Assembly: GCA_003248935.1 (NCBI GenBank)
Contig: QFQF01000007.1
Coordinates: 62,001-126,000 of the forward strand
Origin: Sphingobium sp.
GTDB lineage: Bacteria; Pseudomonadota; Alphaproteobacteria; Sphingomonadales; Sphingomonadaceae
Reading direction: 5' to 3'
DNA length: 64,000 bases
Position 1 is the first letter of the stretch. The number at the start of each line of letters is the position of its first letter. Of this stretch, positions 54,575 to 63,861 are shown piece by piece. The position numbers and the translations under genes are program-made. The notes beneath the pieces are model-generated. The model was not told where the DNA came from and ran no database searches. It saw nothing but the letters and a program-made list of their open reading frames with translations.

Positions 54575-56142
54575 GCGACCCGTGGGACGTGATCCTGATC
54601 GGCAGCGGGATTAATGCGCTGGTCTGCGCCGCCGAACTGGGCATGAAGGGTCGGCGTGTGCTGGTGCTGGAGCGGAACGAGGTGGCCGGCGGCTGCCTGC
54701 GCACGGCCGAGGCGACACTGCCGGGGTTCCACCACGACCTGTTCGCCATGTCACTGCCCCTGTTCGTCACGGCCGCCCATTATCCGGTCCTGGGGCCTCG
54801 CCTCGCCGAACACGGCCTGCGCCTCGTGACCGCGCCGCAGCCGACCGCCGTCATGATGCCCGGCAACCGGGCGCTGGTCTTCGGCCAGTCGCGCGAGGCG
54901 AATGCGGCTGCGTTCGACGCTCTGCACCCGGGCGATGGCGCCGCCTATGTCGCCGCGATGCAGGATATCGAACGCAACGCCCCCCTGATCTTCGGCCTGC
55001 TGGGGCAGGAGCCGCGCAGCTGGAAGACGCTGTCCCTGCTGTTCAACACGCTGCGGCGTCAGCGGATCGGCGGCATGGCTAGTCTGGCGGGGTCATTCAT
55101 GCGGCCGATGCGCGCCTGGCTGGAACAGGATTTCGGGTCGGACGCGGTTCGCGCGCTGATCGCTCCGTGGATTCTGCATACCGGCCTTGGGCCGGAGGCG
55201 CCGCTCTCGGCACTTATGGGCAAGCTGATCCTGTTCACGCTTGAGGCGGCCGGCATTCCGTTCGTCGAGGGCGGCGTGTCGGGGCTGGTCACGGCCTTTG
55301 ACAAGCTGATCGCCGCGCAGGGCGGAGAGGTCCGGGTCGGCAGCGAGGTACGGCGGATCATCGTCGAGCGCGGCGTCGCGCGGGGCGTGGAAACGGCCGA
55401 CGGCCAGCGGCTCATGGCGCGCCGGGCGGTGGTGGCGAACGTCACGCCGACGCAGCTCTACGGCCGCCTGCTGGACGATCCACCGGCCGCGCAGGCGGAG
55501 ATGGCCCGGCGCTACAGCTACGGCCGCGCCGACATGCAGATTCATCTTGCCCTGTCGGAACCGGCGCGGTGGGCCGATCCGGCGCTTGACGATGTCGCGC
55601 TGGTACATGTCACGCCCGGCCTCGACGGCGTGTCGCGTGCCGTGAATGAGGCCGAACGCGGCCTGCTCCCCGCCGAAGGAACGATCGTCGTCGGGCAGCC
55701 CGCCGCCACCGACCCGTCACGCGTTCCGCCCGGACAGGGGCTGTTATGGATACAGCTGCAGGAACTGCCCCGCGAGGTGCGCGGTGACGCGGTTGAGGCG
55801 CTCGCCGTTCCCGCAGACGGCCGCTGGACGCCTGCGCTTGCGGAGGCCTACGCCGCACGCATTCTGAAGCGCCTGAGCAGCTGCATCCCCAATCTCGATA
55901 CGGCGCTGCTGAAGACGACCATATTGTCCCCCGCCGATCTGGAAGCAATGAACATCAACCTGGTCGGTGGCGATCCCTATTCCGGGACATGCGGGATCGA
56001 CCAGTTCCACCTGTTCCGTCCGTTCGCAGGCGGCAGGAACCACGACACGCCGATAGCCGGGCTGTTTCACATCGGCGCCTCGACCCATCCGGGGCCGGGA
56101 TTGGGCGGCATGTCGGGTCACATGGTGGCAACGCGGCTGTGA
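54571..56142 (+). CDS. FAD-dependent CrtI/PYROXD2-like oxidoreductase
   Basis: A 523-residue flavoprotein. The N-terminal dinucleotide motif GSGINALVCAAELGMKGRRV with LERNEVAGGCLRTAE, and the C-terminal GLFHIGASTHPGPGLGG SGHMV region, are those of phytoene-desaturase-related oxidoreductases. No export signal is seen. Such enzymes dehydrogenate or isomerise C-C bonds; the natural reaction in this operon is unknown. It is coupled to the SDR by ATGA and followed by 69 bp. Confidence 0.85.
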   Translation: MSDPWDVILIGSGINALVCAAELGMKGRRVLVLERNEVAGGCLRTAEATLPGFHHDLFAMSLPLFVTAAHYPVLGPRLAEHGLRLVTAPQPTAVMMPGNRALVFGQSREANAAAFDALHPGDGAAYVAAMQDIERNAPLIFGLLGQEPRSWKTLSLLFNTLRRQRIGGMASLAGSFMRPMRAWLEQDFGSDAVRALIAPWILHTGLGPEAPLSALMGKLILFTLEAAGIPFVEGGVSGLVTAFDKLIAAQGGEVRVGSEVRRIIVERGVARGVETADGQRLMARRAVVANVTPTQLYGRLLDDPPAAQAEMARRYSYGRADMQIHLALSEPARWADPALDDVALVHVTPGLDGVSRAVNEAERGLLPAEGTIVVGQPAATDPSRVPPGQGLLWIQLQELPREVRGDAVEALAVPADGRWTPALAEAYAARILKRLSSCIPNLDTALLKTTILSPADLEAMNINLVGGDPYSGTCGIDQFHLFRPFAGGRNHDTPIAGLFHIGASTHPGPGLGGMSGHMVATRL

Positions 56143-56211
56143 GGCAGAGGCCGCAGACGCATAGCGGGGACGCAGGGGCCGTCCCGTATTTTCTGAAGGA
56201 GGAGAAGGCCA

Positions 56212-57672
56212 GTGTCATCCGTGCCGCACTACAAGCTTTTCATAAACGGCGAATGGGTCAGTTCGTCGCGCAACGCGGTGGTGGAGGACTATAATCCCGC
56301 TACCGGTACGCTTTACGCCACGCTTGAGCAGGCCGGCGAGGAGGAAGCGCGCAAGGCGATCGACGCCGCGCACAGCGCGGGCGAGCGCTGGGGCAGCACG
56401 CTGGTCTCCGAACGCGTGCGCCCGCTGCTCCGCGTCGCGGAACTGCTTGAGGAACGGCGCGGCGAGATCGCCGACGTCCTGATCGACGAGGCCGGCTCCC
56501 TGCCCGGAAAGGCGCATTTCGAGATCGATTATTGCATCGACCTGTGCAGGAGCGCGGCCGGCGACGCACGCCACATCTTCGGCGATACCCTGCCCCCCAC
56601 GCAGCCCGGCCAGTTCGGCTTTTCGGTCCGGCGTCCGCTGGGCGTCGTGGTCGGCATCTCGCCGTTCAACGTGCCGCTGCTACTGTCGATGAAGAAGATC
56701 TGCCTGTCGCTCGCCGCCGGCAATACCTTCGTCCTCAAGCCCTCTGAGGAGACGCCGGTCCTCGGCCTCAAGATCGCCGAACTGTTCGAGGCCGCGGACC
56801 TCCCCGCAGGTGTGCTGAACGTGGTGCCCGGCCCCGCCGAGGCGCTCGGCGACGTGCTGATCGAAGACCCGCGCGTCCGGCTGGTGAGCTTCACCGGCTC
56901 GACCCGCGTCGGCCGCCGCATCGCCGTCGAGGCGGCGCGCAACCTGAAGCGCTTCACCCTCGAAATGGGGGGGAAGAGCCCGCTGATCGTGCTGGACGAC
57001 GCCGATTTCGACTATGCTGTCCAGAGCGCGGCCTTCGGCGCCTTCTTCCATCAGGGACAGGCGTGCATGGCCGGGTCACGAATCATCGTCGAAACCGGCC
57101 TGTTCGATCGCTTCGCCGAGCAGTTCGCCGCGCGCGTCAGCGGCTACAAGGTCGGCGAACCACGCGACCCGGACACGGTGATCGGCCCGCTGATCCGGGC
57201 ATCGCAGGGCCCGATGATCGCCGACCAGATAGCGGACGCGCTGGGCAAGGGCGCGAAGCTCCTGACCGGCGGTTCATACGACGGCCGCTATTTCCAGCCG
57301 ACCGTGCTGGCCGATGTCACGCCGGACATGCGCATCTTCGAGGAGGAGAGCTTCGGCCCGGTCACTTCGCTGATCCGTGCGAAGGACCATCGCCACGCAC
57401 TGGAACTCGCCAACATGTCCTATTACGGCCTCTCGGCCGCCGTCATCACCAACGACCTGCAAAAGGCGTTCGACCTGGCGATGAACCTCGAATCCGGCAT
57501 GGTCCACATCAACGACTGCACGTTGCTGGACGAGCCGCATGTGCCCTTCGGCGGTGTGAAGCAGAGCGGCTTCGGCCGGGAGGGTGGCAAATATTCGATG
57601 GAGGAACTGACCGAACTCAAATGGATCACGCTCCAGATGGGGCAGCGGGCCTACCCCCCGCTCGGCATGTGA
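56212..57672 (+). CDS. Aldehyde dehydrogenase (NAD(P)+)
   Basis: A 486-residue enzyme with catalytic C285 (GQACMAG) and E251 (LEMGGKSP), and cofactor motifs GISPFNVP and FTGSTRVG. It should oxidise an aldehyde, probably the product of the next gene, to an acid that the Rieske enzyme could use. GTG 56212 follows AAGGAGGAG. It resembles benzaldehyde-type dehydrogenases (XylC-like) by context; substrate not proven. Confidence 0.92.
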   Translation: MSSVPHYKLFINGEWVSSSRNAVVEDYNPATGTLYATLEQAGEEEARKAIDAAHSAGERWGSTLVSERVRPLLRVAELLEERRGEIADVLIDEAGSLPGKAHFEIDYCIDLCRSAAGDARHIFGDTLPPTQPGQFGFSVRRPLGVVVGISPFNVPLLLSMKKICLSLAAGNTFVLKPSEETPVLGLKIAELFEAADLPAGVLNVVPGPAEALGDVLIEDPRVRLVSFTGSTRVGRRIAVEAARNLKRFTLEMGGKSPLIVLDDADFDYAVQSAAFGAFFHQGQACMAGSRIIVETGLFDRFAEQFAARVSGYKVGEPRDPDTVIGPLIRASQGPMIADQIADALGKGAKLLTGGSYDGRYFQPTVLADVTPDMRIFEEESFGPVTSLIRAKDHRHALELANMSYYGLSAAVITNDLQKAFDLAMNLESGMVHINDCTLLDEPHVPFGGVKQSGFGREGGKYSMEELTELKWITLQMGQRAYPPLGM

Positions 57673-57760
57673 ACGCGAAAGGGGCGGTGCGCGATCGGGC
57701 CGCTCCTTTCCGTCCCTTTCCACAATCGAAACGCAACCCTTGTTTGCCCGGAGCATCGCC

Positions 57761-58882
57761 ATGTCCCACCCCCAGCACATCCATGCCCGGGCGGCCGTCG
57801 TCCGCGAACGCGGCGGCCCCTTCTTCGTCGAGGACGTGGAGATCGCCGCCCCCCGCCCCACCGAAATACTGGTGCGGATCACCGCGACCGGCCTCTGCCA
57901 CACGGACCTCATCGCGCGGGACCAGGAATATCCCGTTCCCCATCCGATCGTCCTGGGACATGAGGGCGCGGGCATCGTCGAGCGGGTCGGCGAGAAGGTG
58001 GAGAAGGTCGCGGTCGGCGACCATGTCGTACTGACGTTCCTCTCCTGCGGCCATTGCCCCGCCTGCGCGGCGGACACGCCGACCTATTGCGCCGACATCT
58101 TCCCGCTTTGCTTCGGTGGCGCGCGCCCCGACGGCAGTTCCGCCGTCAGTCAGGGGGACGATACGCTGCATGCCCATTTCTTCGGGCAATCCTCGCTCGC
58201 CACCTTCGCCATCGCCGACGAACGCAACGTCGTGAAAGTGCGCCGGGATGCGCCGCTCGACCTGCTGGGTCCGCTCGGCTGCGGCATACAGACGGGTGCC
58301 GGGGTCGTCCTGAACGTGCTGGAGCCCGCGCCCGGACAGTCGATCGCCATCTTCGGCGCGGGTGCCGTGGGGCTGAGCGCGGTCATGGCCGCGCATCTCT
58401 ATGGCTGCAATCCGATCATCGTCGTCGACAGGAACGAGGGGCGGCTCGCGCTCGCACGGGAACTGGGCGCCCACCGGACGATCAACGCGGCAAGCGAGGA
58501 TGTGGCAACCGCCATCCGGGCGGCCACGGACGGCAAGGGCGCCGCCTGCTCGGTCGAGGCGACCGGGCGCGCAGAAGTGGTGCGGATGGCCATCGACACG
58601 CTCGCGACACGCGGCACCTGCGCCATCGTCGGTGCGCCGCCTGTCGGCACGGACGGCAGCTTCGACATCACCGACGTCATGGTCGGTGGCAAGACGATCC
58701 GCGGCGTGGTGGAGGGCGACAGTCAGCCGGACCTGTTCATCCCCCGCCTGGTCGACCTGTTCATGGATGGGAAGTTCCCGATCGACCGTCTCGTGCGCCA
58801 CTATCCGCTCGATGACATCAACCGCGCCGTGGCCGACGCCGAGGCGGGTACCGTGATCAAGCCGATCATCACGATGACGTGA
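57761..58882 (+). CDS. Zinc alcohol dehydrogenase (aryl-alcohol type)
   Basis: A 373-residue zinc enzyme of the XylB/benzyl-alcohol dehydrogenase kind. Catalytic zinc ligands are C46 and H67/E68; structural zinc cysteines are C96, C99, C102 and C110 (CGHCPACAADTPTYC). The Rossmann motif IFGAGAVGLSAVMAA follows. Next to the aldehyde dehydrogenase it should convert an alcohol, perhaps aromatic, to its aldehyde. ATG 57761 is chosen over TTG 57740 as it begins the usual N-terminus. Last gene of the catabolic cluster. Confidence 0.9.
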   Translation: MSHPQHIHARAAVVRERGGPFFVEDVEIAAPRPTEILVRITATGLCHTDLIARDQEYPVPHPIVLGHEGAGIVERVGEKVEKVAVGDHVVLTFLSCGHCPACAADTPTYCADIFPLCFGGARPDGSSAVSQGDDTLHAHFFGQSSLATFAIADERNVVKVRRDAPLDLLGPLGCGIQTGAGVVLNVLEPAPGQSIAIFGAGAVGLSAVMAAHLYGCNPIIVVDRNEGRLALARELGAHRTINAASEDVATAIRAATDGKGAACSVEATGRAEVVRMAIDTLATRGTCAIVGAPPVGTDGSFDITDVMVGGKTIRGVVEGDSQPDLFIPRLVDLFMDGKFPIDRLVRHYPLDDINRAVADAEAGTVIKPIITMT

Positions 58883-58951
58883 GGATGGCCATGCGGCGCG
58901 GCAACCGCTATGCTCGGTCGCCACACCGTTTCCGATTGATCCCGCGCGCGC

Positions 58952-59629
58952 ATGACCATGCACATTCTTCTGGTCGAGGATGACGACCAGCTGCAGCAGC
59001 AGCTGGTCGCACAGCTTTCGCAGTTCGGGCACGAGGTGCAGACCGCCGGTGACGGGCGGGACGCGATCGCCCTGATCGGCCAGCGATCGTTCGACATCGT
59101 GATCCTCGACTGGATGCTGCCCGGTGTCGACGGCATCACCGTCCTGCGCCAGATGCGCGAAGGGGGCATGAACGTGCCCGTGCTGATGCTGACCGCACTC
59201 GGGCAGGTGTTCGACAAGGTGGAAGGGTTCGATGCCGGGGCCGACGATTATGTCGTCAAGCCGGTCGATCCGCTGGAGCTCAACGCCCGTCTGCACGCGC
59301 TGGTGCGGGCGCGGCGCGCCAATGACCAGGCCACCGACACGATCAGCGCGGGGGACATCGTTATCAGCCCCTCTCGCCTGCGGGCATGGCGCGACGGCCA
59401 GCCGCTGAACCTCTCGCAGACCGAATTCAAGCTGCTGCTCGAACTGGCGCGTAACGCGGGCATGGTCGTCACCCGCCCGATGCTGATCGAGCGGATCTGG
59501 GGACATGACCTGGTGCCGACGACCAACATCATCGACGCGCATATCCGCCACCTGCGCGTGAAGCTGCTGGAATTTGGCGACGACCCGATCGGCACGCAGC
59601 GCGGCATGGGCTATCTGCTGCGCGCATGA
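58952..59629 (+). CDS. OmpR-family response regulator
   Basis: A 225-residue regulator. Receiver pocket D10/D11/D12 area (LLVEDDDQL), phospho-acceptor D53 (ILDWMLPG) and K103 (VVKPVDP) are intact. The winged-helix output domain has LSQTEFKLLLELA and NIIDAHIRHLRVKL. It overlaps its kinase gene by ATGA (59626). ATG 58952 is used; ATG 58958 is two codons later. Its target is unknown; the Rieske operon upstream and the TonB receptor downstream are possibilities. Confidence 0.93.
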   Translation: MTMHILLVEDDDQLQQQLVAQLSQFGHEVQTAGDGRDAIALIGQRSFDIVILDWMLPGVDGITVLRQMREGGMNVPVLMLTALGQVFDKVEGFDAGADDYVVKPVDPLELNARLHALVRARRANDQATDTISAGDIVISPSRLRAWRDGQPLNLSQTEFKLLLELARNAGMVVTRPMLIERIWGHDLVPTTNIIDAHIRHLRVKLLEFGDDPIGTQRGMGYLLRA

Positions 59630-60975
59630 CCGGTCGCCTGCAATCGCTGCGCGGGCTGACGATCGCCTTCCTTGTCCTGTTCCTGACGGTCACGGCGCTC
59701 GCGGGCCTGGGCACCTATTTCGCGACGCTCTCGATGATGAACGCTCTGGTCGACAAGCGGATCGAGACCGAGAGCCACGCCCTGGCGCCGGCCGGAATGG
59801 TAGTGGCGCGGGAGGCACTGCAACGCCGCATCCGGGAATTGACGGGCCAGCGGGAGACCGGCGATCTCGGCCTGCTCCTGACCGACGTCACCGGCCGGGC
59901 GATCGCCGGTAACAGCCGCTTCACGCGCGCGCTGCCGCTCGGCTTTTCGTCGCTCAACCGGCGGGACCGGATCCAGGGGCTCAGTTCCGGGCGTGTGCTG
60001 GTGCGGGAGGTGGGTGACGGCATGCGCCTTGCGGTGTTCGCCGAGACAGAGCCGATCGACGATTATTTCGCGGAACGGCGGCGCATCTATCTGGCCGGTT
60101 TCGGCGCCATCGTCGTCGTCGTCATATCGGGCCTGCTCCTGTTCCGGCGGTTGGTCGGACAACGGATCGAACAGACGCGGATGACGGCGGAGTCGATCAT
60201 CGAGGGCGACCTGTCGCGCCGCGTGCCGTTGACCGGGGACGGAGGGGAATTCGACCGGCAGGCGGCGGCGTTCAACCGGATGCTTGACCGCATGGGCATT
60301 CTGATGGGGGAAATCCGCAACGTCTCCAACGATATCTCGCACGAACTGCGCACGCCGCTGGCGCGGCTCCGCAACAACCTTTCGCTCCTCGAACAGCGCG
60401 ACGAGGCGGCACCGGTCCGCGCGCAGCTGGCACTTGCCACCGCCCAGGCGGACGAGCTGCTCGCGACCTTCAGTGCGATGCTGCGGATCGCCGAGATCGA
60501 AAGTGGATCGCGCCGGGCGGGCTTCCGTCCGCTCGCACTCGACACGCTGGTTACGGAGATGGTCGAAATGGTGCGCGCCCTTGCGGACGAGGAGCAGCGG
60601 CATGTCATTCCCGGCCCGTGCGATCGGGTAACACTGTCCGGCGACCGCCAGCTTCTGTCGCAGATGCTGCTCAATCTGCTGGAAAATGCCGTGCGGCACG
60701 CGCCGTCGGGCACGGATGTGCATGTTTCCGCCAGACGGCGGGGCGGTTCAGCCGTGATCACCGTCAGCGACAACGGACCCGGCATCCCTGTCGACCAGCG
60801 CCCCGTCGTGATGCGGCGGTTTGGCAGGACGGAAGAGGGCACGCGACGATCCGGTCATGGGCTGGGTCTCCCGCTCGCCGACGCGATCGTCCGGCTGCAC
60901 CACGGCACGCTGGCGCTGGAGGATGCAAGACCGGGCCTGCGCGTCGTCGTCACGCTGCCGATCCACGCCGCATAA
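59626..60975 (+). CDS. Sensor histidine kinase
   Basis: A 449-residue membrane kinase. Two hydrophobic segments (about 9-30 and 151-171) flank a periplasmic sensor part of about 120 residues, then a HAMP linker, HisKA box with phospho-His (ISHELRTPLARL), N box (LNLLENAVRHAP) and G motifs (DNGPGIP, GHGLGLPLAD). It is coupled by ATGA to the regulator. Signal unknown. Confidence 0.92.
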   Translation: MTGRLQSLRGLTIAFLVLFLTVTALAGLGTYFATLSMMNALVDKRIETESHALAPAGMVVAREALQRRIRELTGQRETGDLGLLLTDVTGRAIAGNSRFTRALPLGFSSLNRRDRIQGLSSGRVLVREVGDGMRLAVFAETEPIDDYFAERRRIYLAGFGAIVVVVISGLLLFRRLVGQRIEQTRMTAESIIEGDLSRRVPLTGDGGEFDRQAAAFNRMLDRMGILMGEIRNVSNDISHELRTPLARLRNNLSLLEQRDEAAPVRAQLALATAQADELLATFSAMLRIAEIESGSRRAGFRPLALDTLVTEMVEMVRALADEEQRHVIPGPCDRVTLSGDRQLLSQMLLNLLENAVRHAPSGTDVHVSARRRGGSAVITVSDNGPGIPVDQRPVVMRRFGRTEEGTRRSGHGLGLPLADAIVRLHHGTLALEDARPGLRVVVTLPIHAA

Positions 60976-60977
60976 AA

Positions 60978-61009
60978 GACCGGCGTGACGGGGGTCCGTC
61001 ACGCCGGTC
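60978..61009 (-). terminator. Rho-independent terminator for the reverse TonB gene
   Basis: GACCGGCGTGACG (60978-60990) and CGTCACGCCGGTC (60997-61009) make a perfect 13-bp stem with a 6-base loop. Read on the reverse strand it is followed by TTTT, so it ends the reverse TonB-receptor transcript. It also lies just after the histidine kinase stop, and may block forward transcripts too. Confidence 0.85.
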
Positions 61010-61031
61010 GAGGTCGCCATGGTCTGTTCGA

Positions 61032-63536
61032 TCAGAACTTGATGGATGCGTCGACGCCAAAGGTACGCGGCGCATTGAAGTTGCCGTAGTCGCCCAGGAT
61101 GTTGTTGACGCTGCCGGCCGTCACGCTGGTCGTCGGCGCACCGGGCAGGCTGTTCGACGGGTCGCGGCGATAGACATACTGCTTGTCGAAGAGGTTGCGG
61201 CCCCATGCGCTGACCGTCAGCATCCGGCCATAGCCCACGTCGACGTCGGCGAGCGAGATGCGGCCGTTGAAGATCACGGACGCGTCGTTCTTCGTCGCAT
61301 ACTGGTCGAAGGCCTGCGTCGCCTGCGAATAGTTGCCGTCGAGGTGGAAACGCACCTTCGTCTCGCCGCCGCCGACCGGCAGCGCATAGTCGATCGATCC
61401 GCTTGCCGCATTGCGCGGCGTGAACACGATGTAAAAGCGCTGGAGCACCGTCGTGGAGAGGCCGCCGGCGGTGTAGGTGATCGGGACCAGCGGGATCTTC
61501 GTATAGGTGTAGGCGTAGGACGCGTTCAGCGTCAGGCCTTCGACCGGATTGACGGTCAGGTCCGCCTCGACGCCGCGAATCTTTGTCGTGCCCGGCGCAT
61601 TGATCGTGACGAGGTTGTTGAAGCTGCCGGTCGCCGTCACCTGGATCGAACTGATGTCGACCTGGCTGTCCTTGCGGTCCATGATGTAACCGGCGAGGTT
61701 GAAGCGGGCGCGCTTGTCCCAGAAGTCCGACTTCAGGCCGACTTCGTAGGACTTCACGTCCTCCGGATCGAACGCCTGATAGTTGGACGTGCGCGAACTG
61801 GCGCCGCCCGCACGATAGCCGGTCGCATATTTGGCGTAGACATGGACGTCGTTGCTGACGTCATAGGCGACCGTCGCCATCGGGTTGAAGCGGTTCCACG
61901 TCTCGTCGAGCGGCTGGTAGCCGTTGGTCGCTGCCGCCGCTGTGTTGATGTCGTAGTTGATGTTGCGCGAATAGTGCAGCACGCCCTTCTTCTTGTCGTG
62001 CGTATAGCGCCCGCCGACGGTGACGTGCAGCGCATCGGTCGCGTTCCAGGTCAGCTGGCCGTAGGCGGCATAGCTCTTCGACCAGACCTCCGACGCGCGG
62101 TCGATCGAGCGGCAGCCGATTTCCGAACCGAAGCCACCCGAACCGGTGCAGGGGTTCAGCACCACATAGGAATAGCCGCTCGTCTGCCCGGCGGTCGTAT
62201 AGCCGACGATCGCATTGGAGTTCGGCGTTGCCGCGTCGTCGCTGACATGTTCGTTGAAATAATAGAGCCCGGCGACGTAATCGATGCTGGAGATCGTGCC
62301 CACCGCCTGCAATTCCTGACTGAACTGGCGCTGGCGCAGATCGGCAAGGCTGTAGCGGCTGAAGTTACAGGCCGAGCCGGTGCAGCCTGGCGCCACCACG
62401 GGCACACGATGCGCACCGCCGGAATTGTCCCACTGGGTGGCGTCGACGCCACGCCATGCGGTGATCGAGCGCAACTCGATTTCCGGCGAGGCGGTCCACT
62501 TGAGGACGTTGGTGAAACCGTGCGTCTTGTCGATGCTCGGCTGCTGCGGCACGCCGATATCTGCCACCTTCATCCGGGTGTCGCCGTTGACGACGACGCC
62601 GGGCATCAGCGGCTTCACCGTGCCGGTCAGGTTGGTGTAGGCCGTGCCCGGCAGCGTGCAGGCGGCGTGCGAGGCCTGGGTACCGGCGCCGCAGCCATAG
62701 GGATTGTAGTTCAGCAGCTGACTGTAGAACGGCGTGTTGGCGTCCCGCGCGACATCATAGGAGAAGTCGTTGGTGATCGTGTCGGTCGGCTGCCAGCGGA
62801 CCGCCGCGCGCAGGCCGCGCCGGTCGTAATAGTTCCAACCGGTCTGGCTATCGAGCGGGTTCTTGGTGGTCGCGTCCTGATGCTGGACCACGCCGTCCAG
62901 CTTGACGCTGAAACCGGCGACCTTGGGCAGGTCGATGTGGAAGTCGCCGTTGCGGCCGCCATAATTGCCGATACCCGCCTCGATGCGGCCGCCGAACTCG
63001 CCGGTGGGGGCTCTCGTGACGATGCTGAGCGCGCCGCCTTCGGTATTGCGGCCGAACAATGTTCCCTGCGGGCCCTTGAGCACCTCGACCCGCTCGACGT
63101 CGAACAGGGCGGCGTTGAGGCCGTGCTGGCGGCCGAGATAGACGCCGTCGACATAGATGCCCACGCCCTGCTCGCGCGCGGGCTGGTTGGCGTCCAGCGG
63201 TACGATGCCGCGAATGCCGATGGTGAGCGCGCTCTGGCGCGCCTCGAACGTCGCGACGCGCAACGACGGCACCGCGCCGTCGGCCAGATCATACAGGCTC
63301 TGGACGTGGCGGTCCTTCAGCGCCTCCGTGCTCATGACCGCCATGGCGATCGGCGTATCCTGAAGGTTGGTCTCGCGCTTCGTCGCGGTGACGACGATCT
63401 CACCCAGCCCCGCGTCCGCCGCAGGTGCCTCGACTGGAACCTGCGACGCCTGATCCTGCGCGAAGGCAGTCGACGCGCCAAAGCTCGCCAGGGCGGAACT
63501 GCCAAGCAGCACCGCGCGCATGAATTGATTTAACAT
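61032..63536 (-). CDS. TonB-dependent outer-membrane receptor
   Basis: An 834-residue receptor. A signal peptide (about 1-27, ending STAFAQ) precedes TonB box-like GEIVVTATKRETN; the plug has VERVEVLKGPQGTLFGRNTEGGALS; the barrel ends in F (VDASIKF). It is of the sphingomonad general type for organic substrates. A perfect terminator is 23 bp after its stop. The substrate is unknown; the Rieske cluster and two-component system are neighbours. Confidence 0.9.
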   Translation of the reverse strand: MLNQFMRAVLLGSSALASFGASTAFAQDQASQVPVEAPAADAGLGEIVVTATKRETNLQDTPIAMAVMSTEALKDRHVQSLYDLADGAVPSLRVATFEARQSALTIGIRGIVPLDANQPAREQGVGIYVDGVYLGRQHGLNAALFDVERVEVLKGPQGTLFGRNTEGGALSIVTRAPTGEFGGRIEAGIGNYGGRNGDFHIDLPKVAGFSVKLDGVVQHQDATTKNPLDSQTGWNYYDRRGLRAAVRWQPTDTITNDFSYDVARDANTPFYSQLLNYNPYGCGAGTQASHAACTLPGTAYTNLTGTVKPLMPGVVVNGDTRMKVADIGVPQQPSIDKTHGFTNVLKWTASPEIELRSITAWRGVDATQWDNSGGAHRVPVVAPGCTGSACNFSRYSLADLRQRQFSQELQAVGTISSIDYVAGLYYFNEHVSDDAATPNSNAIVGYTTAGQTSGYSYVVLNPCTGSGGFGSEIGCRSIDRASEVWSKSYAAYGQLTWNATDALHVTVGGRYTHDKKKGVLHYSRNINYDINTAAAATNGYQPLDETWNRFNPMATVAYDVSNDVHVYAKYATGYRAGGASSRTSNYQAFDPEDVKSYEVGLKSDFWDKRARFNLAGYIMDRKDSQVDISSIQVTATGSFNNLVTINAPGTTKIRGVEADLTVNPVEGLTLNASYAYTYTKIPLVPITYTAGGLSTTVLQRFYIVFTPRNAASGSIDYALPVGGGETKVRFHLDGNYSQATQAFDQYATKNDASVIFNGRISLADVDVGYGRMLTVSAWGRNLFDKQYVYRRDPSNSLPGAPTTSVTAGSVNNILGDYGNFNAPRTFGVDASIKF

Positions 63537-63861
63537 GATGAAATAACGCCCCTTTTTCGATTCGCTCAGGTCTGGGGCGGCTGATATGGCACCAACAAGA
63601 CAGTTCGATTTAAGATTGAAGACAGGACGATCCGGAGATCTTCATCTTCATTTCATTTTCGGAACAAGCACCTAGAAACACGATAGGATTCCGGCGGCCT
63701 CGGCAGGGAAAATATTTGTTGCGCGCGCACAATGTGGCGCGGCTTTTTCGTGTCAACCATCACTACGCGAGGATCGCCCGCCTCGTCCACTCCGCCAGAC
63801 AGAAAAGGCCCCGGAGCATCGCTGCTCCAGGACCAGTTTCCGTGCGACCCTTGGGAGGGGG
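63537..63861. other. Intergenic region between two reverse TonB receptors
   Basis: This 325-bp gap should hold the reverse promoter of the TonB receptor ending at 61032. No clear promoter or convincing gene was recognised in it. The only distinct element is the hairpin at 63813-63828. Confidence 0.5.
63801..63828 (-). terminator. Rho-independent terminator of the next TonB gene
   Basis: GGAGCA (63813-63818) and TGCTCC (63823-63828) form a 6-bp stem with loop TCGC; read on the reverse strand it is followed by a T-run (from AGAAAAGG at 63801). It lies 34 bp after the stop of the partial receptor gene at 63862. Confidence 0.7.

Noticed and set aside
57626..59551. A 641-codon reverse frame across the alcohol dehydrogenase and response regulator
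   Set aside because: It spans two well-supported forward genes and shows no family motif.
60618..63533. A 971-codon forward frame opposite the second TonB receptor
   Set aside because: Low-information antisense composition; the reverse strand has signal peptide, plug and barrel motifs and a matching terminator.
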